Positions 19,771-26,831 of a stretch of 64,000 nt of DNA are shown piece by piece. The number at the start of each line of letters is the position of its first letter. The first letter of the stretch is position 1. Both the position numbers and the translations under genes were made by a program. Under the pieces are notes generated by a model. It worked only from the letters and a program-made list of their open reading frames with translations, had not been told where the DNA came from and did no database searches. This stretch comes from Arthrobacter woluwensis. Lineage in GTDB: Bacteria > Actinomycetota > Actinomycetes > Actinomycetales > Micrococcaceae. The stretch spans positions 1,860,001 to 1,924,000 of the forward strand of contig NZ_FNSN01000003.1 of assembly GCF_900105345.1 (NCBI RefSeq). Direction: 5' to 3'.

Positions 19771-20166
19771 TCAGAGGGTGATGCCGAGAATGAGGGAGAT
19801 GACGCCAAGCGCGGGGATCACGCCCTGCTTGAGCGCCGCGGAAGCCTTCTCCGGGCTGGAGAGCAGCAGGACCAGGCTGGCTGCCACCATCGAACCGGCG
19901 CCGGTGAAGACGAGGGTGTTGCCGATCGCGGGCTGGCCGGCTGCCACGAGGATGATGCCGAGCAGGACGGCGATCGCCAGGAAGAGGTTGTAGAAGCCCT
20001 GGTTGAAGGCCAGCTCGCGGGTGGCGGCCGCCTCGGTCTCACTGGTGCCGAACACGGCACGCGCCCGCGGCGAGGTCCAGGCGAGGGATTCCATCCAGAA
20101 GATGAAGACGTGCACGAGCGCGGCGATGCCGCTGAGGATGAGGCCGACGACGGCGAGGACGGTCAT
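19771..20166 (-). CDS. DUF1304 family membrane protein
   Basis: A 131-residue integral membrane protein with four predicted spans. The family phrases are VFIFWMESLAWTSPRARAVFG near the N-terminus and RELAFNQGFYNLFLA in the middle. Its function is unknown. The gene starts one base after the ohr stop and lies between ohr and an enone-type reductase, suggesting a part in peroxide or electrophile tolerance; this is inference from position only. Confidence 0.85.
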   Translation of the reverse strand: MTVLAVVGLILSGIAALVHVFIFWMESLAWTSPRARAVFGTSETEAAATRELAFNQGFYNLFLAIAVLLGIILVAAGQPAIGNTLVFTGAGSMVAASLVLLLSSPEKASAALKQGVIPALGVISLILGITL

Positions 20167-20167
20167 G

Positions 20168-20590
20168 TCAGGCCACCGCGAGTTCGACGTCGATGTTGCC
20201 GCGCGTCGCGTTGGAGTACGGGCAGACCTGGTGGGCCTTCTCGATCAGTTCCTGAGCCTGTTCGCGGGGGAGGGCGGGCAGATCGACCTCGAGGCGGACG
20301 GAAAGGCCGTAGCCGCCGTTGTCGAGGGAGTGCAGGGAGACGTCGGCAACGACCTCGGATTCACCGGCGTCGAGCTTGGCCTGTGCGGCGACGAGCTTGA
20401 GTGCCGAGTGGAAGCAGGCGGCGTACCCGGCGGCGAAGAGCTGCTCTGGGTTGGTGGCTCCGCCGGCTCCGCCGAGTTCCTTCGGGGTGCGGACCGGGGC
20501 GTCGAGGAGGCCGTCGGAGGACTGGATGTGGCCGTTGCGGCCATCTCCATGGGCGACGGCGGTGGCGGTGTAGAGAGCTTTTGTAGTCAT
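20168..20590 (-). CDS. ohr: Organic hydroperoxide resistance protein, OsmC/Ohr family
   Basis: A 140-residue cytosolic thiol peroxidase that reduces organic hydroperoxides. The two redox cysteines are present: Cys59 in AAGYAACFHSAL and Cys123 in HQVCPYSNATRGN; the conserved Arg lies in GDGRNGH. Start 20590 (MTTKALYT) is preferred over the upstream ATG at 20698, which would run back through the regulator promoter. The predicted -10 box TATAGT ends only 7 bases before the ATG and there is no ribosome site, so the mRNA is probably leaderless. It is divergent from OhrR and heads an operon with the DUF1304 and oxidoreductase genes. Confidence 0.93.
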   Translation of the reverse strand: MTTKALYTATAVAHGDGRNGHIQSSDGLLDAPVRTPKELGGAGGATNPEQLFAAGYAACFHSALKLVAAQAKLDAGESEVVADVSLHSLDNGGYGLSVRLEVDLPALPREQAQELIEKAHQVCPYSNATRGNIDVELAVA

Positions 20591-20597
20591 GTACGCA

Positions 20598-20627
20598 ACT
20601 ATATTGTGCAAAATACAAATGCGCAAT
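20598..20627. promoter_or_regulatory. Overlapping divergent ohr/ohrR promoters with a shared OhrR operator
   Basis: For ohr (minus strand): TTGCGC (20626-20621), a 17-base spacer and TATAGT (20603-20598). For ohrR (plus strand): TTGTGC (20604-20609) and TAGAAT (20629-20634). The inverted repeat ATTGTGCA (20603-20610) with TGCGCAAT (20620-20627) matches at 7 of 8 positions and spans both promoters, the expected site for OhrR. Confidence 0.72.
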
Positions 20628-20640
20628 CTAGAATGGAGGC

Positions 20641-21081
20641 ATGTCCTACGAACAACTCGATCTCGACGCGCAGCTGTGCTTCCCTCTGCACGCGGCATCG
20701 CGCGCCGTGACGCGCGCCTATGGGGAGCTGCTGGCCGAGTCGGGCCTCACCTACCCGCAGTATCTGGTGATGCTCGCGCTGTGGAAGGCGGAGGGTTCAC
20801 TGAGTGTCGGTGAGCTGGGGGAGCGGCTGCGGCTCGACAGCGGCACTCTGACTCCTCTGCTCAAGCGCCTCGAGGCCGCGGGCCGGCTGACCCGTCACCG
20901 CTCGCCCGAGGATGAGCGGCGCGTGCTGGTTTCCCTGACCCCTGAGGGCCTGGCGCTCCGCGAGGTGGTGGCGGAAGTGCCCGGTCGGCTGGGCGAGATC
21001 GTGGGGCTCGGCCGCGAGGACGCCGAGAAGCTGAAGAGCCTCCTGATGACCGTGATGAGCTCACTCGACGGGCTCCGCTGA
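20641..21081 (+). CDS. ohrR: MarR family peroxide-sensing repressor, one-Cys OhrR type
   Basis: A 146-residue winged-helix regulator. The reactive cysteine is Cys13 in [14 protein letters not shown] and it is the only cysteine, so this is a one-Cys OhrR that would need an external thiol for oxidation. The HTH and wing read [28 protein letters not shown] then [14 protein letters not shown], with the DERR wing typical of MarR. On oxidation by organic hydroperoxides it should release the operator shared with ohr. Only one base separates GGAGG from the ATG, and TAGAAT ends 7 bases upstream, so the transcript may start at or near the ATG. Confidence 0.9.
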   Translation: MSYEQLDLDAQLCFPLHAASRAVTRAYGELLAESGLTYPQYLVMLALWKAEGSLSVGELGERLRLDSGTLTPLLKRLEAAGRLTRHRSPEDERRVLVSLTPEGLALREVVAEVPGRLGEIVGLGREDAEKLKSLLMTVMSSLDGLR

Positions 21082-21217
21082 GGGGTTGGCCGGCCTGGCT
21101 TCTGGGACGTGGAAGCGCAGGTCAGGGCCCGATTTGGGCGATCCGCCACCGGTGGTCTAAGCTATATGAGTCGCAGCGGCGGGGAATGATTTCCTGGCGG
21201 GGCGGACAAGTGAATAT

Positions 21218-21290
21218 GGGGGTATGGCGCAGTTGGTAGCGCGTCTGCATGGCATGCAGAAGGTCAGGGGTTCGAATCCCCTTACCTCCA
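21218..21290 (+). tRNA. tRNA-Ala (anticodon GGC)
   Basis: A 73-base tRNA. The acceptor arms are 21218-21224 and 21283-21289 with one G-U pair, and A is the discriminator. The D arm is GGCGCAGTTGGTAGCGC. The anticodon stem TCTGC/GCAGA carries the loop ATGGCAT, giving anticodon GGC for alanine. The T arm is AGGGG/CCCCT with the usual TTCGAAT loop. CCA is not encoded. A terminator follows at 21298. It marks the left edge of an A/T-richer accessory block. Confidence 0.96.
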
Positions 21291-21297
21291 CAGATGG

Positions 21298-21321
21298 AGG
21301 GCCGGTCGAGAGACCGGCCCT
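21298..21321 (+). terminator. Terminator hairpin after tRNA-Ala
   Basis: A perfect 10-base-pair stem (21298-21307 with 21312-21321) and a GAGA loop are followed by TCGGCGTTTTC, 7 bases after the tRNA end. Confidence 0.8.
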
Positions 21322-21459
21322 TCGGCGTTTTCGGGGGCCACGGTCGCTGTGCCTGCCTAGGGAGCTCCGCTCGGGAACGTGAACCCGGTGGCACCAACAA
21401 GACGAGGTTGGCGGACGAGGGCCGCTGGGGGCTGAGGGTTCCACGCAGGGCGAGGCGGT

Positions 21460-22065
21460 TCAGCCTCGGGCTACGACCGCACTGCTCCGTGTCGCCTGAT
21501 CGAAGGCCAGTTCGGCGGTTCGGCGGGCGAGTTCGTCCGTGAGACCCGCGCCCACTGGCAGGAGTGCCTTGGTGAGCAGTGGGCTCAGGAGTAGATCGCA
21601 GATCCAGTCGAGGTCCATCTGCGAGGCTTCCATCTCTCCGCGGGTGACGGCCCGATCCAAGACGGCCTGCACATTGGCCCGGCGGGGCCCGATGAACTGA
21701 GTGAGGTAAAGGTGCCGGATCGACTCGTCGATACGGATCGTCTCCAGCAGCCCTGGGAGGTTGTTCCGCAGCAACGGATCGGCGAACATCGCGACCTCCT
21801 GGCGCTGAAGCCGGAGGAGGTCGGAGCTAAGGGCTCCCGTGTCCTCGATCTCGTTCACGCCGAATCGATGCTGGATGACGTCGAACGCCAGGTGTCCGAC
21901 GTTACGGTACCTGCGATAAAACGTCGGCCTCGTGGTGCCGACCTCTGCTACGAGGCCGTCGACGGTGAGGCTTGAGTAACCCGAGCTCCGCATGATGCGT
22001 TCGGCGGCCTGTCGCAGGGCTTCGCTGACATCAGAAGAGAGCGGCCGGCCTCGTTTGGTTGCCAT
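21460..22065 (-). CDS. TetR family transcriptional regulator, divergent from the AvrD-family gene
   Basis: A 201-residue TetR protein. The N-terminus KRGRPLSSDVSEALRQAAERIM and the HTH with VDGLVAEVGTTRPTFYRRY are canonical, and the C-terminal part is a helical ligand domain of the TetR_C type. It faces away from the AvrD-family gene across about 105 bases, so it probably controls itself and that gene. It begins the A/T-richer block next to tRNA-Ala. Its ligand is unknown. A receptor for the AvrD product is one option, but the TetR protein at 23086-23691 looks more like a butyrolactone receptor. Confidence 0.88.
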   Translation of the reverse strand: MATKRGRPLSSDVSEALRQAAERIMRSSGYSSLTVDGLVAEVGTTRPTFYRRYRNVGHLAFDVIQHRFGVNEIEDTGALSSDLLRLQRQEVAMFADPLLRNNLPGLLETIRIDESIRHLYLTQFIGPRRANVQAVLDRAVTRGEMEASQMDLDWICDLLLSPLLTKALLPVGAGLTDELARRTAELAFDQATRSSAVVARG

Positions 22066-22100
22066 GCGGCCAGTCTATCAAGCCGCCTCCTTCGCGGTCC

Positions 22101-22129
22101 TTGTCTCGCCGTCGGTGAATTAATATAGT
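22101..22129 (+). promoter_or_regulatory. Promoter of the AvrD-family gene
   Basis: TTGTCT (22101-22106), a 17-base spacer and TATAGT (22124-22129) give a near-consensus promoter. The predicted start is near 22136 and leaves a 35-base leader with AAGGAG before the GTG at 22171. The A/T patch TTAATATA overlapping the -10 is a likely place for regulator binding. Confidence 0.65.
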
Positions 22130-22170
22130 GAAGGCGCTGTAATGGATCTCTGCGTGACGAAGGAGAAATC

Positions 22171-23076
22171 GTGGGGAAGAGGCCCGGCGGGATGAGTCTT
22201 GAAGATGAGCTCGGTCCCGCGGAACATCGGTACTTCGGCGGCGGATACCGTCAGGTCAAGCACGAGTTGCTGGAAGACGGCGACGGCGACGGCAAGCTAT
22301 GGCAGGGGCGAGTCACCTATCCGGTGCTGTGGTCGCTCGGGTCAGACGGGCGTTCCCGCCGCCCGCATCTGAGCTCGGTGGACGCGCTGGCACTCCCGAT
22401 GACAGCACTCGCCAAGACCCACTCGCGGGAGGCCTTCACGTCTCAAAGCGATACGCAATACTGGGTCAGGTACGTGAAGATCCGGGCGGGGAGCGAACCG
22501 TGGGATCGGTTGACCGACGTCCCGGTCGCGCTTGAGATGAGCAGGCGCGCACATGGCGGGCGGTCGCTCGAATGGTGCTCGGCCCGGGTGGGGAACATGA
22601 AGGTCGAATTGGGGCTTGCCGTGGCGGCGATCAAGCCTTCGACGATGGCTGAGACGATCAGTGATCTCGACTATCGGGACCACTCGATCACGTCTGCGGT
22701 GGACGAGCCTGATGGCATGGTCCATGAACTCAGATCGAGGCATGTCCTCGCGATCGGGACGACTGCCGACCAGGCCCCGGCGTATGCGTCAGCCATCGAC
22801 TTCCTTGTCACCATGGGCCAGCTGGCTCAGGCTTTGGTGTACCGGGCTCACGCGACAGACCGGACTGGCGTGGACAATCTGTGGATGCGGACGATGACCA
22901 TTGCGGTTCATGGTGGACGGCCGATCGTCCCCGGACCTTTTGAAGCGGTGACGACGTTGGACCGGGAGGGCGCCGTGGCGATCCACGGCCGGCGGCTACG
23001 GACCGTGCGTGTCCGATCCTTGGCATCGGTGGGCGTCGAAGGTGTGGCGGATCTGGCGTACTTCAGTGAGAGGTGA
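22171..23076 (+). CDS. AvrD family protein, predicted to make a butyrolactone- or syringolide-like signal
   Basis: A 301-residue protein. The N-terminal pattern LGPAEHRYFGGGYRQVKHEL and the later RRPHLSSVDALALPMTAL resemble the AvrD family, founded on the Pseudomonas syringae avirulence protein that directs synthesis of syringolides, acyl glycosides eliciting plant defence. Like AfsA-type enzymes, AvrD is thought to join a beta-ketoacyl chain to a sugar-derived unit. The chemistry here is inference. No signal peptide or membrane span is seen. GTG 22171 has an AAGGAG site; an internal ATG at 22192 is possible. TetR genes flank it on both sides, the layout of actinobacterial signal synthase and receptor pairs. 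The identification rests on remembered family patterns and needs a profile search. Confidence 0.68.
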   Translation: MGKRPGGMSLEDELGPAEHRYFGGGYRQVKHELLEDGDGDGKLWQGRVTYPVLWSLGSDGRSRRPHLSSVDALALPMTALAKTHSREAFTSQSDTQYWVRYVKIRAGSEPWDRLTDVPVALEMSRRAHGGRSLEWCSARVGNMKVELGLAVAAIKPSTMAETISDLDYRDHSITSAVDEPDGMVHELRSRHVLAIGTTADQAPAYASAIDFLVTMGQLAQALVYRAHATDRTGVDNLWMRTMTIAVHGGRPIVPGPFEAVTTLDREGAVAIHGRRLRTVRVRSLASVGVEGVADLAYFSER

Positions 23077-23085
23077 GGTGCGGGC

Positions 23086-23691
23086 ATGATTCCTGACTCA
23101 GAGCGCAGGCAGGAGATTCTCTCGGCCGCAGCATCGTTGCTTGTCGACATGCCACTTGCGGACGTGGCCCTGTCGGACGTCGCTCGCGTCCTCCCTGCGC
23201 CGCTTCAGGAGGTGAATCGCTATTTCGGTTCCGTCGTCGACATCGGCGCCGCCCTTCTGAATGCCGAGGGAGACAGCATGCGGGAAGCGCAGCGCGCCGG
23301 TGCGTCAGCCGGGAGTGACCCGCTCGCGGTGCTCCAGTCCACGTTTCATGCGGTGGCCGTGAACATCAGTTCTCAGCCGATCGTCAGGGCTGGCATCCGG
23401 ATCGCACAGGAGTCCCGACGGTTCTACCCCGAGCGGCGGATCGACCCATTCCGCACGTGGAAGGCGTTCGTCGTCGGGCAGCTGGAACTGGCCAAGTCTG
23501 AAGGGCGTCTTCGCTCAGGCGTCGACTGCGAGTCTGCGGCGTGGTTGATCGTGTCGTCGGGTCTAGGGGCGAAAGAGCTGGTCGCGTTCAGTGGGCGGTG
23601 GAGTGAGTTGCCCGAGATCATGGGCAAGACGGTTGGGCAGATCGTCTTGCTGCTTGAGACCGGCAGGGATCGTGCCGAGGACCCGGCCTGA
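23086..23691 (+). CDS. TetR family regulator resembling gamma-butyrolactone receptors
   Basis: A 201-residue protein with a divergent N-terminal HTH: RRQEILSAAASLLVDMPLADVALSDV and then EVNRYFGSVVDIGAALLNAEGD, which aligns with the LYFHF-KxxLAxAVL stretch of ArpA/ScbR receptors. The C-terminal part contains GVDCESAAWLIVSSGLGAKELVAFSGRWSELPEIMGKTV, close to the receptor pattern of a small-residue run, a Ser/Gln region and a DLP motif. It lies 9 bases after the AvrD-family gene with GAGG before the ATG, so the two are probably co-transcribed. Such receptors release DNA when the diffusible ligand binds. The recognition-helix residues are unusual (VLPAPLQEVNRYF), so DNA affinity should be tested. 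Confidence 0.72.
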   Translation: MIPDSERRQEILSAAASLLVDMPLADVALSDVARVLPAPLQEVNRYFGSVVDIGAALLNAEGDSMREAQRAGASAGSDPLAVLQSTFHAVAVNISSQPIVRAGIRIAQESRRFYPERRIDPFRTWKAFVVGQLELAKSEGRLRSGVDCESAAWLIVSSGLGAKELVAFSGRWSELPEIMGKTVGQIVLLLETGRDRAEDPA

Positions 23692-24891
23692 CCACGCGTG
23701 AGCACCGCTGGAACACGCTGCCGTCCGCGGTCATATTGAGCGCATCAGATCAATATTATGACAGGTGGTGTAACGTAAAGGCGTCGAGACGTTGACGTCT
23801 TGTGGGCATCTGATGGGGAGACTCGTCGGGGAACGCGGACGCGTGATGGGTTCACCTTCATGGTCATTGGGGGCTTGAAGGTGATTCTGGTGGCCTCCTG
23901 TTCTGGGGGGCGAGGCCAACGGGCCATCGCGCGGAAAGGGTGCAGGAAGCCGCCTGGCTTCGTGACGAGCATTTCGCCGTCGTTCCACCGCTGGGAATCG
24001 GGCTATTGATGCTCGGAGGGCTGCTGACCAGGCTGGGGCATCATGCTGAGGCGGTCAGCAGCCCATATCCATATCAGGCCGCGAACTGCCGGGAGGCCCC
24101 ACCTGGGGATGGGCGCGAGCAGTCTACCGCGCCGCTCCTTGCGATGGCGGCGATGGCATCTCGATTGCGGCCCAGGTTTACGGTGCCTCGCCGCGTCGGG
24201 CCCACACTCCTCTTCGGGTTCCCTGCGGTGCCGCTATCGGCCGAAAGCTGATGACGTGTCCTGCGATGTCAACCTTGATGGCGACAAGCCTCAAGCCGGG
24301 CGTTACCCACATTGTCCATGGAGCGACGGAAGAAAATCGCGCTCGTCAGCGGACCTGATATGGACGACAGGTCGTAGTACGAGGACGATCCTCATTAAGA
24401 TAGGGTATGTAACGTATATCTCGCAGTTTCGGTCGTTCGCCTCCATTCAGAGCCGGAACGGCGAGTGGCAGTGACTTGGTCAAGAGCGATCCAGCCTGGA
24501 GCTGGTTCAGCGACGTCAGGAAAGGGTCCCTTTGAGAATCACTCTTTGTCTTCTGTGTGATGAAGCCGCGGCTGACTCGACGTGCTACCGGGTTCATTGA
24601 GGTGAGGCCTGAGCCAGCGAAGAGCATCGAGCGCGAGCCTCCTGCGGCCAGCCAGCCCGCCATTCTGTTGCCTGCGTAGCCCACATCGGAGGTGATCCGG
24701 ATCTTCGGCGTCAGCCTGCTCGAAAATGTGCTTGGTAGCAGCCCCGCGGGGCTGCTTGTTCAGATTCACCGATCAGAATCCGGCCGGAGTCACCGTTTGC
24801 GTGACAGGAGGTTCCGGGTCGTCCAAATGCTATTCAACAACAAGAGTTTCACGACATGGCGACTGTGGTTCGCCGATAAAAGGAGATATCC
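23692..24891. other. 1.2-kb gene-free stretch between the signalling pair and the peptide operon
   Basis: I see no convincing gene here. The short open frames on either strand lack family features and, mostly, ribosome sites. Two copies of the 9-mer TGTAACGTA occur (23769-23777 and 24408-24416), each beside A/T-rich sequence. A perfect inverted repeat AGACGT-TG-ACGTCT lies at 23787-23800. These could be regulator sites, and the operon promoter must lie somewhere in this stretch, but I could not choose a convincing -35/-10 pair. Decayed coding sequence or a small RNA cannot be excluded. Confidence 0.5.
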
Positions 24892-25821
24892 GTGACGCAC
24901 GACGACGGTCACGCCCTGATGCGTGAATCTGCGCATCCGGCGCGACAGGAGTTGGATGTTCTCGCGATTGGCACCTGCTCCGGGTCCGTAGGTGAGCTCT
25001 GGCAGGGCCCAGCATGGTCGGGTAGCGCGGACGAGGTTGCGCTTCTGACCCTGCACGGCCCGAATCAGAGCATCACCTATGCCAGCCCCGCGAAGCCTGG
25101 CGGTCTTGAACATCGCGACAGTTACGACAGGTTGAGGAGGAAGGCCGAAGATGTCTTTTACGGAATGACAGGGTTCCCTCGCCAAGATGTGGTGCTCCGG
25201 TATCTGAGTGACATTCCACGTGGCAAGGGCATGGCAAGCTCGACCGCTGACATCGTTTCCGTCATCAGGTGCCTCTTCAAGCTTCATGGTTCGCCCGTGA
25301 CCGATGAAGCGATGCGGGAGATCCTTCGTCATATCGAGCGGTCTGATCCGATCTTTCATGATTATCAGTCGATCTATTTCAGTGGACTGCAGAGGGTCTA
25401 CCGACGATTCGAATCGCGGGTCGGCTTTTATGCCTATTGGGCCTTCGGAGGCGAGACGACTGCGACAAAGCACTTCGACCGTGGCTTGCTGCTCGACTCG
25501 TACAGCCGACATCGCGACGCATACGCGGCGTCCTTGTCTCGACTCGTGGCCGGTATGGACGCCGGATCTGCTGCGGCAGTGGCTGCGGAGGCGACGGAGA
25601 GTGCCCGGCTGGCGCAGGACTACCTATGGTCACCGTCCGTTGAAAGTCTCCTCGGCAGCTACCGAGAGCTGGGTGCTGCCGGCGTCGTGCGCGGCCACAC
25701 CGGAAGCGTAGCCGGCCTGCTCTTCGAGGAGCGCCCAGCGGCCGCGGAGGCTGACGAGGTCAAGCGGATGTTCTCCCGTAGTTTGATGGAATGCTATGAA
25801 GGAAGTGTGGGATTATGCTGA
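24892..25821 (+). CDS. GHMP-family kinase, PduX/threonine-kinase-like
   Basis: A 309-residue small-molecule kinase. The N-terminal strand-turn GTCSGSVGELWQGP matches the start of L-threonine kinases such as PduX. The GHMP phosphate-binding loop is PRGKGMASSTADI, near residues 105-117, and a C-terminal Gly-rich segment reads GVVRGHTGSVAGLLFEE. GTG 24892 has a perfect AAGGAG 8 bases upstream. It is the first gene of a six-gene operon and overlaps the PLP-enzyme gene by 7 bases. In pacidamycin and friulimicin clusters a threonine-kinase homologue and a cysteine-synthase homologue work together toward 2,3-diaminobutyrate. By analogy this enzyme would phosphorylate the hydroxyl of Thr, Ser or a relative to make a leaving group; the substrate is inferred, not shown. 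Confidence 0.78.
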   Translation: MTHDDGHALMRESAHPARQELDVLAIGTCSGSVGELWQGPAWSGSADEVALLTLHGPNQSITYASPAKPGGLEHRDSYDRLRRKAEDVFYGMTGFPRQDVVLRYLSDIPRGKGMASSTADIVSVIRCLFKLHGSPVTDEAMREILRHIERSDPIFHDYQSIYFSGLQRVYRRFESRVGFYAYWAFGGETTATKHFDRGLLLDSYSRHRDAYAASLSRLVAGMDAGSAAAVAAEATESARLAQDYLWSPSVESLLGSYRELGAAGVVRGHTGSVAGLLFEERPAAAEADEVKRMFSRSLMECYEGSVGLC

Positions 25822-26831
25822 CTCATCCAGCGGACTTTCTCTCCAAGCCGGTCCTTCTCACAGTGAGACCGGGGTTCCATGTCTTGCGCTTTGAGTCTAT
25901 GAAAGTCGCCTCCGCTGTAACGACGGTGCGAACGCTTCTTAACGAGGGGCGCATTGATCGAGGATCAATCCTTGTCGACAGTTCGAGTGGTATTTACGCG
26001 GTTGCGCTGGCGATGGCGGCCCATAAATTCGGCTTGCGCTGCAAGATCTTCGCTTCGACGACCGTTGACGCCGTCACCCAGGCGCAACTGAAATCTCTCG
26101 GCGCTGAGGTGGAGAGCGTCCCACCATCCGCTTCGCTGAAGCTCGATCAGGGTGAGCGGGTTCGGAGGGTTCAGGCATATATTGAGGCCACGCCTGATGC
26201 GTACTGGATGCGTCAATATCACGATCCGCTGCACTATGACGGGTATGCGGAAATCGCCTCCGAGCTAACCTTCCCTGAGCGTCCAGAGATTGTTCATCTC
26301 GTGGGGAGTGTCGGTTCCGGCGCCTCGACGAAAGGGATATCCAATGGTTTGAAGTCGAATCACGACGTCGTAGTCCACGGAATCCAGCCGTTCGGGTCCG
26401 TGACGTTTTCTTCGGAGCACGTCGAAGACCCCGACATGATCATCGCTGGAATCGGTAGCGCCATTCATTTCGACAACGTCGAGAGAGATCTCTACCGATC
26501 GATCGACTGGCTGAGCTTCGGTGTAGCGGCCACGGCAACGGCAACGATGTATCAGGAGATCGGCTTGTTCGCAGGCCTGTCGTCCGGATGTGCCTATCTG
26601 GTCGCCGACAAGATGATCCATAGAAATCTCGCCGAAGGCGAATCAGTGGTCATGATCGCTCCCGACACCGGTCATCGTTACGCACAGGCTTTGCTGCCTT
26701 ACATCTCTCAACCTGTCATGCACTACGACGAATTGGCACCCATATTCGTGCGGAGTCGAGACGACCTGGCACTCCCGTGGAGCCGTCTTGATCGAGCCGA
26801 ACTTCCCCTGAAGGATTGGAATGAGTTCTAA
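25815..26831 (+). CDS. PLP-dependent enzyme of the cysteine synthase/beta-replacement family
   Basis: A 338-residue fold-type II PLP enzyme. The probable Schiff-base lysine is in RFESMKVASAVTTVRTLL, in the place of the GSVKDR lysine of cysteine synthase. The substrate loop is LVDSSSGIYAVALAMAAHKFG, replacing the usual TSGNTG. A Gly-rich phosphate cup reads VGSVGSGASTKG. The family catalyses beta-replacement or elimination on O-activated serine or threonine. Overlap with the kinase gene (7 bases) and the next ATP-grasp gene (11 bases) suggests it uses the phosphorylated amino acid to install an amino or other beta-substituent. The altered SSGIY loop sets it apart from housekeeping cysteine synthases. 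Confidence 0.78.
   Translation: MLTHPADFLSKPVLLTVRPGFHVLRFESMKVASAVTTVRTLLNEGRIDRGSILVDSSSGIYAVALAMAAHKFGLRCKIFASTTVDAVTQAQLKSLGAEVESVPPSASLKLDQGERVRRVQAYIEATPDAYWMRQYHDPLHYDGYAEIASELTFPERPEIVHLVGSVGSGASTKGISNGLKSNHDVVVHGIQPFGSVTFSSEHVEDPDMIIAGIGSAIHFDNVERDLYRSIDWLSFGVAATATATMYQEIGLFAGLSSGCAYLVADKMIHRNLAEGESVVMIAPDTGHRYAQALLPYISQPVMHYDELAPIFVRSRDDLALPWSRLDRAELPLKDWNEF

Noticed and set aside
24346-24684. 112-residue minus-strand frame in the gene-free stretch, considered as a transposase or recombinase remnant
   Set aside because: No catalytic motif and no inverted repeats or target duplication could be found; the similarity is only compositional.
24692-24895. 67-residue frame just upstream of the kinase gene, considered as a precursor peptide for ATP-grasp (graspetide-type) modification
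   Set aside because: No leader or core repeat pattern and no good ribosome site. The ligases resemble free-amino-acid ligases and a GshB-type enzyme rather than graspetide ligases, and the kinase/PLP pair points to free amino acids.
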